From CAZDYP01 sp964509505 (GTDB lineage Bacteria; Chloroflexota; Anaerolineae; JACRMK01): 56,036 bases of DNA. The stretch is from contig CAZDYP010000008.1 of the NCBI GenBank assembly GCA_964509505.1, positions 1-56,036 on the forward strand, in the 5' to 3' direction. The translations under genes were made by a program, and so were the position numbers. Shown one piece after another: positions 17,485 to 25,666 of this stretch (position 1 is its first letter; each line of letters begins with the position of its first letter). Under the pieces are notes generated by a model, which had not been told where the DNA came from, searched no databases, and worked only from the letters and a program-made list of their open reading frames with translations.

Positions 17485-19346
17485 ATAAGACCTACCGCGC
17501 GACACGGGCTGGGATGAGGTACATGCCAACACATCATCGCGGGCTATATCTCATTATTGGCGTATTTGCAGCTCTCGTGTTTACGTTCAATTTGAATACA
17601 CCCATTTTTGAAGGCTCCGATGAACCTTGGCACGTGGGTTACATCGTAAGCATTACACGTGGGTTGGGCTTGCCGTTGTTGAGTGGGGCAGGCGCGCGAT
17701 TGGCAGACATCGAGACGCATCAACCGCCTTTGTATTATCTTGGGGGCGCGCTATTGACCTTTGGGATTGATACGCAGGATTATGAGTCCTTATTGACATT
17801 GAATCCTTATGCCTCCTATGATGTGCTGGCAAACGACAACAAAAATGTTTATCTACATGGTCGGCATGAAAACTGGCCTTATGCTAATACCGTTTTGGTT
17901 GTACGGTTAGCGCGGTTGCTTAGCTTGAGTTTTGGCATTGGCACACTAATTGCCACCTACGGTCTAGCGCGCACGCTGTTTCCAGCATGGACTTGGTTGG
18001 GATACGGCGCTGCGGCGTGGGTGGCGTTTCTGCCACAGTTCGCTTTCATCAGCAGTGTCGTGACCAACGATGGCGCGATCACGTGCGTGACGACCTGCGC
18101 GGGGTGGCAACTGGCGCGGCTCATGCGAGGCGACACGCGGGGACGGCGCGCCTGGCTATGGTTAGGTTTGTGGCTGGGGCTAGCGCCATTGACCAAAGAG
18201 AGCGGGTTGGTCTTGTGGCTTCTAACTGCGCTGGTCTTAGGTGTGTGCGCTTGGCGCACTCGCCAGTGGTTTTCACTCATCCGCACAGGCGCAAGTCTCA
18301 TGGTAATCGTGGGCAGTCTCACAGGCTGGTGGTTTGTGTTGCGTTGGCAAGCGCTAGGCTTTTGGTTAGGAACCCCTCACTCGGCTAATCCAACTAGCAA
18401 GCCAATGACTTTAGAAGGTCTGGGACAACAATGGCATGAATTAGAAATATCCTTTTGGGGTTTGTTTGGTTGGAGTAGTGTGCCCCTACCCCTAAGCGTT
18501 TATGAGGGTTTGCATTGGCTTTCGTGGCTTGCGGCGCTCGGCTTGGTATGCGCTCTCGCCTACTCTAGTTTGAAGCATACACGCTTTGCAGGAGGTGAGC
18601 CAGCTCTGAAGCGTTGGCATTGCCCACTGACGCCTGTGGACTCCTATGTGATAGGCGCATTGCTCGCGTGGATAGCGCTGTTGTTCGTGGCTTACTATCA
18701 GTGGTTTCGTTTGACGTTCGAGGTGCATGGGCGGTTGTTGTTTCCCGCCTTGCCCGCGATTGCGCTGCTGTGGTGCATCGGAATCACACAATGGCTTCCC
18801 ATGCGCTGGAGAGCTGCAGGACTCATGGGCATCACGATAAGCCTAGCTGGCTTATCATGGTGGAGCGCTTTGTATCTTATGCCCACCGCTTTCCCAACGC
18901 CGACTTTACTCCCGCTCACCGCGCGCGCGCAATTACCACAGCGCTCGCCCGTTCACTTTGAACAGCAGCTCACCTTATTGAGTTATGATTGGCAAATTGA
19001 TCAACCATCAGTCAAAAATCAATTGACAATGAAGACTTATTGGGAGACGCAAACTCCCTTAGATAAGAACTACACTATAAGCATTCAAGTTTTTGCGCCC
19101 GATGGCAGCCGCATCGGTCACTTTGACACCTACCCTGTGAATGGGATGTACGTGACTAGTCAATGGCGCGTAGGAGAAATTTTGCAGGATGTTTACGTGG
19201 TAGATTTAACGACGCCGTCAACGCCCTTGCGCGCCGACGTCACCATCGGAATATATGACCGACACACCAACAAAGCCTTAGCCATCGTCCATCCCGATGG
19301 CCGACGCACGGCGCGCACCCGCCTTGGGCAAATTGAGATACCTTGA
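17481..19346 (+). CDS. DUF2142-type membrane glycosyltransferase-like protein with one C-terminal module
   Basis: A 621-residue paralogue of the preceding gene, coupled to it by an ATGA overlap. It keeps NTPIFEGSDEPWHVGY (Asp47-Glu48) after the first helix, the ETHQPPLYYLGGALL segment, and VVTNDGAITC as the counterpart of NNDA. About ten hydrophobic segments follow. The C-terminal 125 residues are one shared module (NYTISIQVFAPDG, NGMYVTSQWRVGEI, VTIGIYDR). No obvious heptad tract interrupts it, unlike most neighbours. Likely role: sugar transfer from a polyprenyl-linked donor to a surface glycan; donor and acceptor unknown. Confidence 0.8.
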   Translation: MNKTYRATRAGMRYMPTHHRGLYLIIGVFAALVFTFNLNTPIFEGSDEPWHVGYIVSITRGLGLPLLSGAGARLADIETHQPPLYYLGGALLTFGIDTQDYESLLTLNPYASYDVLANDNKNVYLHGRHENWPYANTVLVVRLARLLSLSFGIGTLIATYGLARTLFPAWTWLGYGAAAWVAFLPQFAFISSVVTNDGAITCVTTCAGWQLARLMRGDTRGRRAWLWLGLWLGLAPLTKESGLVLWLLTALVLGVCAWRTRQWFSLIRTGASLMVIVGSLTGWWFVLRWQALGFWLGTPHSANPTSKPMTLEGLGQQWHELEISFWGLFGWSSVPLPLSVYEGLHWLSWLAALGLVCALAYSSLKHTRFAGGEPALKRWHCPLTPVDSYVIGALLAWIALLFVAYYQWFRLTFEVHGRLLFPALPAIALLWCIGITQWLPMRWRAAGLMGITISLAGLSWWSALYLMPTAFPTPTLLPLTARAQLPQRSPVHFEQQLTLLSYDWQIDQPSVKNQLTMKTYWETQTPLDKNYTISIQVFAPDGSRIGHFDTYPVNGMYVTSQWRVGEILQDVYVVDLTTPSTPLRADVTIGIYDRHTNKALAIVHPDGRRTARTRLGQIEIP

Positions 19347-19389
19347 CCCACGCTCGCCGAACACCCGCTGGTAGGCGACTTTTATTTAG

Positions 19390-20370
19390 ATGGCGTTTAT
19401 GATGAAACAACGACTGTTTGACCTTGCTAAACTGCTAGCTAGTTTGCTGTTGCTGGCGTATGTGTTATCCAAAGTAGATTTGCAAAAAATGCTGGCGCAA
19501 TTGCGCGCCGCAGACTTGAGCTGGTTCGTCTTGGGTTTGCTCCTGTTCTTGTTTGGCGTGTATTTGCGCGCCTTTCGTTGGCGCGCGTTGCTCGCCGACC
19601 GCCTCTTGCCTGTGCCGATCAGCAAGCTAACCCAGCTCTACTTCATCGGCCAATTCTTCAACACCTTCCTACCAACAGGTTTCGGCGGCGATGTGATTCG
19701 CATGGTCGAGCTCGCGCGCTATGGCGTGAGCAAAGCCGAAGCGGTCAGCACCGTGTTTCTGGATCGGTTCAGCGGTTTGATGGCGTTCTTCGTGATGACA
19801 CTCATCGCGCTGCCGTTTGCTAGCGTCATAAGCAGCGTCGTCATCCCCACCAGCGTTATGACAATTTTGCTGGCGTTTGGCGTGGCGGGCATCGTCGGCA
19901 CCTGCTTGATGTTCGAGCGCCGGTGGACGACGCCGTTGCTGAACAACCTGTTCGCGCGTTTCCAGTTTCCTTTCAAAGTGAAAGTTGTGCGCCTCTACGA
20001 AACATTGCGCGCCAACTCACCGCGCGCCACCGCCGAAGCCATGTTGATTGGCTTCGCTTTCAATCTGTTGCTCATCGCCATCAACTATTTAGTGAGTCGC
20101 GCGCTCAATCAAACAATTGACATCGGCTACTTCTTTTTGTTTGTGCCAATCATCTCGACGGCGTTGCTATTGCCATTACCCAACGGCTTGGGGGTGCGCG
20201 AAAATGTCTATGTGCTGTTGTTTGGCAGCATCGGCGTCAGCCACGAAAGCGCCGTGTTGATGTCGTTGCTGTTTTGGACGATCACCATGGTGACGGGCTT
20301 AGTGGGCGGCGTTTTGTATGCGGCGCAAGGAGCGCGAGGAGCTTTGCTAGTCAAGGATAAAACCTCGTAA
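19390..20370 (+). CDS. Flippase-like membrane protein (LPG synthase TM / AglD-type family)
   Basis: A 326-residue membrane protein of the UPF0104/lysylphosphatidylglycerol synthase transmembrane family, proposed to move or use lipid-linked substrates. The start shows FVLGLLLFLFGVYLRAFRWRALL and the signature QLYFIGQFFNTFLPTGFGGDVIRM, followed by VFLDRFSGL and late LPLPNGLGVRE. About eight hydrophobic segments fill the rest. It sits directly before a GT2 polyprenyl-phosphate glycosyltransferase, a common pairing that suggests the two supply lipid-linked sugar to the GT-C enzymes around them. Confidence 0.88.
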   Translation: MAFMMKQRLFDLAKLLASLLLLAYVLSKVDLQKMLAQLRAADLSWFVLGLLLFLFGVYLRAFRWRALLADRLLPVPISKLTQLYFIGQFFNTFLPTGFGGDVIRMVELARYGVSKAEAVSTVFLDRFSGLMAFFVMTLIALPFASVISSVVIPTSVMTILLAFGVAGIVGTCLMFERRWTTPLLNNLFARFQFPFKVKVVRLYETLRANSPRATAEAMLIGFAFNLLLIAINYLVSRALNQTIDIGYFFLFVPIISTALLLPLPNGLGVRENVYVLLFGSIGVSHESAVLMSLLFWTITMVTGLVGGVLYAAQGARGALLVKDKTS

Positions 20371-20383
20371 GCTGTGAGGAACT

Positions 20384-21445
20384 ATGGGCGATTTAGCATC
20401 CCGCTTGCTGCGCGGGTTCAGCAATTTGCGCGCGTCGCGCTCACAAGGGGTCGTGACCACGCCGAAAGCAGCAGCGCCTGAAATCAAAATCCCCGTGCCT
20501 GTCGAACCAAAGTTGTCGGTGGTGATTCCACTCTACAACGAAGTGGACAGCATTCCGACCTTGCAAATGCGTTTGGACGAAGCGTTGGCGGCGCTCGCCT
20601 TGCCCTACGAAATCATCGTCGTGGATGACGGCAGCAACGACGGCAGCTTCGAGAAGCTGCGCGCCTGGCACGATAGTGATTCCCACGTGAAGGTTGTGCG
20701 TTTCCGTCGCAACTTCGGACAGACCGCCGCCTTTGCCGCAGGCTTCGACTTAGCGCGCGGCGAGGTCGTCGTCACGCTCGACGCCGATTTGCAAAACGAT
20801 CCCGCCGACATCGGCAAGTTGCTCGAAAAAATCGCCGCAGGTTACGACGTGGTCAGTGGGTGGCGCACCAAACGACAAGACCCATTCCTCACGCGCCGCC
20901 TGCCTTCGCTGCTCGCCAACTCTCTCATCTCGAAAGTGACAGGCGTCGCCTTGCACGATTACGGGTGTTCGCTCAAAGCGTATCGGCGTGAGGTCGTGAA
21001 GAACATCAAATTGTACGGCGAGTTGCATCGCTTCATTCCCGCCATTGCCTCGTGGATGGGCGTCACCGTCGCCGAAGTGCCCATCAATCATGCTCCCCGC
21101 CAATTCGGGAAATCGAAGTACGGTCTCTCGCGCACCGTGCGGGTTTTTCTCGACCTGCTCACGGTGCGCTTCCTCTTGAGTTACTCGACGCGCCCCTCGC
21201 ACATCTTCGGCGTGGCCGGGCTGACTTCATTCGCGCTCGGCATGAGTTTCGGTTTGTATCTGACCGCGCTCAAATTATTCACCGGACAAGACATTGGGGC
21301 CCGCCCGTTGTTGTTGCTGGCAGTGTTGCTCGTCATCCTCGGCGTGCAGTTCGTCATGATGGGCTTGATGGGCGAACTCATCGTGCGCACCTATCACGAG
21401 TCACAAGACAAGCCCATCTATGTCGTGAGGGACGTGTTGGAATGA
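20384..21445 (+). CDS. Polyprenyl-phosphate glycosyltransferase (GT2, DPM/ArnC-like)
   Basis: A 353-residue enzyme that should make a polyprenyl-phosphate-linked sugar from a nucleotide sugar at the inner membrane face. After a 45-residue extension the GT2 domain shows VVIPLYNE, VVDDGSNDGS, FRRNFGQTAAFAAGFDLA and the DADLQNDP metal site, then DYGCSLKAYRR and NHAPRQFGKSKY. Two C-terminal membrane helices follow (FGVAGLTSFALGMSFGLYL and a second near 310-335), then YHESQDKPIYVV, all typical of this subgroup. GAGG precedes the ATG. It is probably the donor-making enzyme for the GT-C array downstream. Confidence 0.93.
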   Translation: MGDLASRLLRGFSNLRASRSQGVVTTPKAAAPEIKIPVPVEPKLSVVIPLYNEVDSIPTLQMRLDEALAALALPYEIIVVDDGSNDGSFEKLRAWHDSDSHVKVVRFRRNFGQTAAFAAGFDLARGEVVVTLDADLQNDPADIGKLLEKIAAGYDVVSGWRTKRQDPFLTRRLPSLLANSLISKVTGVALHDYGCSLKAYRREVVKNIKLYGELHRFIPAIASWMGVTVAEVPINHAPRQFGKSKYGLSRTVRVFLDLLTVRFLLSYSTRPSHIFGVAGLTSFALGMSFGLYLTALKLFTGQDIGARPLLLLAVLLVILGVQFVMMGLMGELIVRTYHESQDKPIYVVRDVLE

Positions 21446-21447
21446 AA

Positions 21448-21513
21448 GTCGCTAGTCGCTAGTCACTAGCGACTAATGACGAGCGGCTAATATGACTAAT
21501 GACTAGCGCCTAA
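21448..21513 (+). repeat. Intergenic heptad tract, GTCGCTA/GCGACTA type
   Basis: Units GTCGCTA (twice), GTCACTA, GCGACTA, ATGACGA, GCGGCTA, ATGACTA, GCGCCTA fill almost the whole gap between the GT2 and next GT-C gene. One 2-nt phase slip is visible. Both orientations of the unit contain stop codons when read cyclically. Confidence 0.85.
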
Positions 21514-21516
21514 GCT

Positions 21517-23664
21517 ATGAGTTGGCACAAACGCGATTGGCTCATCCTCGTCGGCATCGTCGCCATCGCCGCGTTCTTTCGGTTGTGGCGTTTGGACGTT
21601 GTGCCGACGGGCTTTCAATTCGACGAAGCGTACAACGTGAACGACGCCTTGCGCGTCATCGCAGGCGAGCGTCCCATTTTTTTTGAAGCGAATGGCGGGC
21701 GCGAATCGCTCTACATCTATCTGCTTGCGCCGTTCGTCTCATTCTTAGGCGCAACCCCGCTCGCGCCTCATCTCCTCTCTGCGCTCGTCGGTATTCTCAC
21801 CATCATCCTCAGTTACGCTTTTCTGCGTCGCCTCTTACCAGCTGATGAGTGGCCTGTTGCCGCGCTTGCCACGGCGCTCATGGCAATATCGTATTGGCAC
21901 ATCCACTTCTCACGCTATGGCATCCGCGCCATCACGTTGCCGCTCATGCTCGTCTGCATCTTCTATTGTTTGTGGCGAGCGTTTGAGTTTCCCCCCCACT
22001 CCCTTACGTTTTACTCTTCACTCATTGCCGCAGGTTTCTTCCTCGGCCTCTCGATTTACGCTCATCCCGCCGCGCGCCTCGCGCCCATCATCATCGTCGC
22101 ATGGTTTGGTTGGCTAATCGCAACTCGCAACTCGCAACTCGCCATATCCAATATCCAATATCCAATACCCAACCTCCAACCTCCACCCCCCTACACTAAA
22201 GCGCCGCTTCGTTGTCTCCAATCACTAATGACTCATTACCAGCTCCTCGTTGCTCTATCCATCATCGCCCTGATCTCCTTCATCGTCTTTCTCCCGCTCG
22301 GCTTATATTTCATGCAACATCCGGAGCAATTCATCGGTCACCCGAAAGCCGTGTTCCTCACAGGCGAGCGCATTCAAGAGGACCATCCCGTGAGCGCCTT
22401 GGTCGCGAATGTGGCGCGCGTCGCGGGCATGTTCTTCGTGAGCGGCGATGCCGAGTGGATTCACAACATCCCCCACCGTCCCATGTTTGACCTAAGCATC
22501 GCCTTATTCTTCATCATTGGTTTGTTAGGGTGGGTCAAAAAATTGTGGGCGCGTGAACCTGTCGCCGTCTTCGCGCTGCTGTGGTTGTTGGTCATGCTCA
22601 CGCCCACGCTCCTCTCTGACGCTGCGCCCAACTTCTCACGCGCCATCGGCATCATGCCCCTCGTGTTCATCATCCCCGCTTGGGGCTTACGGCTTGCGGA
22701 GCGCGGCTTGCGAGCTGTGATCAAGCACAGGCTTAACACCCGCCATCCACTGCTAAAGCATCGCTTCCCTGTCTCCCATATCCCATATCTAATTACTTTT
22801 TACTTCTTACTTTTTTCCCTGACTGTTTTTATCACCTATCACGATTACTTCAACCTCTTCCCCAACCTCCCCGACAACTACTACTTCTATGACTCGGACA
22901 AAGTGGATGCGACTCAATACCTTTTGGAGCGCGCACGGACCGACCGCATTTATTTGCCGCCGCTTTGGTCTCAACACGCGACGTTTGCATTGTTGACGCG
23001 CGACGCCGGCTTCAAGTCATTTGATAATGGCGAGATCATCGTGTTGCCGCCGCCTGATGGGCAACGTGGCATGACCTACGCCTTTCCCTCACATGGCGAT
23101 CCAATTTACATGGACTACTTTGCAGAGACCTATGGCGCGCTCGCGCAGCGCGAAACGGTGAACGACGCCTTGGGTCGCCCTTTGTTGACGCTATTTCGTA
23201 TTGCGCCGCAAGCCATTCCTGCAGACGCAGCGCTGTTGCCTGCGACCTTACCGATTGCGCCGCGCAAAATCGTCAACGCAAATTTCAACAACGAGATTCG
23301 ACTCGTCGGCTACCGTATCACACCATCCACCAGCAACGACAAGCCATATCAACTAACGCTCGTCTGGCAAGCGCAGAAGCGCATCGCGCATGACTACACG
23401 TTGTTCATTCATCTCAACGACGCCAACGGCCAACGCTTAACGCAAAAAGATCGCCGTCCCGGCAACGGTTCATACCCGACAACGGTGTGGACGGCAGGCG
23501 AAACGCTTGTGGACATTTACGAACTGTGGTCCCAAGGCGCCGTCCCCACGCAATTCGTCGTTGGTTGGTATCGCTCCGACAACAAACACCACATACCCGT
23601 CGTGGACGCCAACGGCAAGCCCACCGATGACAAAGTGACATTCGCCGTAAAGGACGAAGGATGA
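21517..23664 (+). CDS. GT39/ArnT-like glycosyltransferase with C-terminal module
   Basis: A 715-residue GT-C enzyme. The first outer loop has FQFDEAYN (Asp36-Glu37), the acidic pair conserved in protein-mannosyl and ArnT-type transferases. The next segment GGRESLYIYLLAP and later SYWHIHFSRYGIRA fit the same group. About a dozen hydrophobic segments reach residue 450; a soluble part follows and the final 125 residues are the shared module (DYTLFIHLND, NGSYPTTVWTAGE, FVVGWY). Two repeat insertions lie in loops: 22119-22241 (SQLAISNIQYPIPNLQ) and 22752-22816 (LLKHRFPVSHIPYLI). The stop overlaps the next ATG by four bases. Confidence 0.87.
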   Translation: MSWHKRDWLILVGIVAIAAFFRLWRLDVVPTGFQFDEAYNVNDALRVIAGERPIFFEANGGRESLYIYLLAPFVSFLGATPLAPHLLSALVGILTIILSYAFLRRLLPADEWPVAALATALMAISYWHIHFSRYGIRAITLPLMLVCIFYCLWRAFEFPPHSLTFYSSLIAAGFFLGLSIYAHPAARLAPIIIVAWFGWLIATRNSQLAISNIQYPIPNLQPPPPYTKAPLRCLQSLMTHYQLLVALSIIALISFIVFLPLGLYFMQHPEQFIGHPKAVFLTGERIQEDHPVSALVANVARVAGMFFVSGDAEWIHNIPHRPMFDLSIALFFIIGLLGWVKKLWAREPVAVFALLWLLVMLTPTLLSDAAPNFSRAIGIMPLVFIIPAWGLRLAERGLRAVIKHRLNTRHPLLKHRFPVSHIPYLITFYFLLFSLTVFITYHDYFNLFPNLPDNYYFYDSDKVDATQYLLERARTDRIYLPPLWSQHATFALLTRDAGFKSFDNGEIIVLPPPDGQRGMTYAFPSHGDPIYMDYFAETYGALAQRETVNDALGRPLLTLFRIAPQAIPADAALLPATLPIAPRKIVNANFNNEIRLVGYRITPSTSNDKPYQLTLVWQAQKRIAHDYTLFIHLNDANGQRLTQKDRRPGNGSYPTTVWTAGETLVDIYELWSQGAVPTQFVVGWYRSDNKHHIPVVDANGKPTDDKVTFAVKDEG
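22119..22187 (+). repeat. In-frame heptad tract changing unit along its length
   Basis: Seven-nt phase is kept while the word drifts: AACTCGC three times, CATATCC, AATATCC twice, AATACCC, AACCTCC twice. It encodes a cytoplasmic- or outer-loop stretch (TRNSQLAISNIQYPIPNLQ). Confidence 0.85.
22195..22241 (+). repeat. GCTAAAGC-type element and short heptad tail
   Basis: ACTAAAGCGCCGCTTCGTTG (22195-22214) is one of four related elements in the window (also 14599, 22752, 41926). It is followed in phase by TCCAATC, ACTAATG, ACTCATT units. Confidence 0.7.
22752..22816 (+). repeat. GCTAAAGC-type element and heptad tract
   Basis: GCTAAAGCATCGCTTCCCTG (22752-22771) is followed by TCCCATA twice, TCTAATT, ACTTTTT, ACTTCTT, ACTTTTT. 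It encodes LLKHRFPVSHIPYLI and then a hydrophobic run (FYFLLFS) that itself forms part of a membrane helix. Confidence 0.8.
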
Positions 23665-25652
23665 AGGAGGAAACACTGTCGCTCGCCCAAGCAATGAACG
23701 ATACGTGCCCTGTCCTCCGTCCTCCGTCTTCCGTCTTCCTGTGGAGTGTGCGCGGCGTCGTCATCGTCGCTTTCCTCCTTTGGAGCGCGACGCAGCTCGA
23801 TGGCTTCAGTTGGGATTATGATGAAGGCACCCACACCTACGAAGCGTGGCACGTTCAACTCGGGCATCCTCTTTACACGCAAACTTTTTCGGCGTACACC
23901 CCCGGCTTTATCATGTCGTTGGTCGCCGCTTATCAGCTAGGGGGCGCGACCATGTTTACTGCGCGTTTGGTGGCAGTTGGGTTCGCCTCCTTGGGTGTGC
24001 TGGGTGTTATGTTGATTGCAGGTGAATTAAGCGCAGCGGCGCTTACCAGCTCTGCGGCGCTGCCCTATCGCGGCGTCTATCGGCGCAGCGTAGTCGAGGT
24101 GGGCGCAATGCTGCTGTTGACACTCACACCATCGTTTTACCAATGGTCACGCGCCGCCATGTCCGATGTGCCTGCCATGGCGGTGATGACATTGGCGGTC
24201 GGGTTGACGCTGCGGTATGCGCATACACAGCGCCTGCGTTGGTTGTGGGGCGCTGAGGTCGTCGCCGCATTTGCGCTTTGGATCAAAGCCATTGCCATAG
24301 GCGGAGCGCTGGCTTGTTTGCTGATAACCTTATGGGCCTGGCGCGCGCGCCGCCTGCCGCTACGGCGAGCGCTCGGCGGTTCGTTGCTCATCGGCTGTCT
24401 GGCGTTATTACCACTCGTGTTTTTTGATCTCAATGGGTTGTACGCGCAAGCCATCTACTTCCATACGCAAAAACGCGCGGTCTATGATGATACCTGGATG
24501 GATAATGTTCAGGTGTTGTGGGAGTTTCTCGTATCCAATTGGACGCTGACCACTTTAGCCACATTGGGCGTAATAGCCAGCCTCCTCCATTCACTAGCCG
24601 TGGTGCGACAGCAAGGTTGGCTCATGTTAAGTTGGTTCGCGCTCACATTTGTTTCGTTGCTGGCGCAAGTGCCACTCTTTGCCAATCACCATCCAGTGGT
24701 GTTAGTGTTTCCATTGGCGGCGCTCGCAGGCGCAACTGTTGCGCACTTGCTCGCCGTTTGGCGACACCCCATCTCACAACCGAAACTCTTCTTGCAACGA
24801 ATTCTGCTGATAGGCGGTTACGGGTTGGCGACGCTGGGATTGCCAGACTATCCAGAGCGCTTGAGCGCAGTGGCTCGTCCTCCTTTGCAACCCTTGGCAG
24901 TCGAAGCCATGAACTTGCTGCGCGCCGTCACCGCGCCTGAGGATTTGTTAGTCAGTGATGCGCAAGTAATTGCCTTTCGCGCCCAACGTCAATCGCCGCC
25001 TTCGCTAGCAGACACAGCTGAGGCGCGGTTGCGCAGCGGCAACCTCACCGCCGAGCAACTCATCGTCATCACCCAACAATCACAAGCGAATGGCGTGTTG
25101 TTTTGGAGTGGTCGCCTAGCATCCGCGCCCGCATTTGTCAAATGGACGGAGCAAAACTATTATCCTGTGCGCGCAGCGTTTCAGCAACCCAACTCGCCCT
25201 ATCGCTTGCTGCTACGCGAACCTCATCCACAATATCCGCTGGATGTACGCATCGGCGAGGGCATTCGCCTATGGGGTTATGATTTGCAGCGGCGTGAATC
25301 CGCGCCCATCGTCGCGGGACAAACGCTCTCGCTCACACTCTACTTTCAGCGTATTGGCGCTGTCGAGCGCGCATACACCGTCTTCGCGCATCTGTTGAAT
25401 GCGGATGGGCAAATCGCCGCGCAAGCGGACCGTCCACCATTTGCAGGGCGTTATCCCACCGACCAATGGCGCATGAACGAATGGTTGGTGGACGAGTTCG
25501 TATTCACACTGCAGCCCACTTTGCTTGCAGGCGCTTACACGATTGCGTTAGGCATGTATCAAGGCGACACCCGCGCGCCGCTCACACAGGCAAGTGTGCG
25601 CCTAGCAGCTGACCGCCTCGTGTTGCCTGCGGTGTCGGTGCGCGCAAAATAG
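23661..25652 (+). CDS. GT39-like glycosyltransferase with C-terminal module
   Basis: A 663-residue GT-C protein coupled to the previous gene by an ATGA overlap. The start is unusual: residues 14-28 come from a CCTCCGT/CTTCCGT heptad tract (CPVLRPPSSVFLW) just before the first helix. The acidic loop reads SWDYDEGTHTYEAW (Asp54-Glu55), followed by YTPGFIMSLVAAY and QWSRAAMSDVPAM, the expected spacing for a GT39-type active region. A soluble part and one shared module end the protein (AYTVFAHLLNADG, AGRYPTDQW, YTIALGMYQG). Donor and acceptor unknown. Confidence 0.85.
   Translation: MKEETLSLAQAMNDTCPVLRPPSSVFLWSVRGVVIVAFLLWSATQLDGFSWDYDEGTHTYEAWHVQLGHPLYTQTFSAYTPGFIMSLVAAYQLGGATMFTARLVAVGFASLGVLGVMLIAGELSAAALTSSAALPYRGVYRRSVVEVGAMLLLTLTPSFYQWSRAAMSDVPAMAVMTLAVGLTLRYAHTQRLRWLWGAEVVAAFALWIKAIAIGGALACLLITLWAWRARRLPLRRALGGSLLIGCLALLPLVFFDLNGLYAQAIYFHTQKRAVYDDTWMDNVQVLWEFLVSNWTLTTLATLGVIASLLHSLAVVRQQGWLMLSWFALTFVSLLAQVPLFANHHPVVLVFPLAALAGATVAHLLAVWRHPISQPKLFLQRILLIGGYGLATLGLPDYPERLSAVARPPLQPLAVEAMNLLRAVTAPEDLLVSDAQVIAFRAQRQSPPSLADTAEARLRSGNLTAEQLIVITQQSQANGVLFWSGRLASAPAFVKWTEQNYYPVRAAFQQPNSPYRLLLREPHPQYPLDVRIGEGIRLWGYDLQRRESAPIVAGQTLSLTLYFQRIGAVERAYTVFAHLLNADGQIAAQADRPPFAGRYPTDQWRMNEWLVDEFVFTLQPTLLAGAYTIALGMYQGDTRAPLTQASVRLAADRLVLPAVSVRAK
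23710..23741 (+). repeat. CCTCCGT/CTTCCGT heptad tract in the N-terminal codons
   Basis: About four 7-nt units encode residues immediately before the first membrane helix of the GT39-like protein. Confidence 0.75.
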
Positions 25653-25666
25653 CTACTGAGTAACTC

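Noticed and set aside
23661..25652. Prophage or transposon boundary around the glycosyltransferase array
   Set aside because: No integrase, transposase, tRNA target or long terminal repeats were seen; gene style is continuous across the region.
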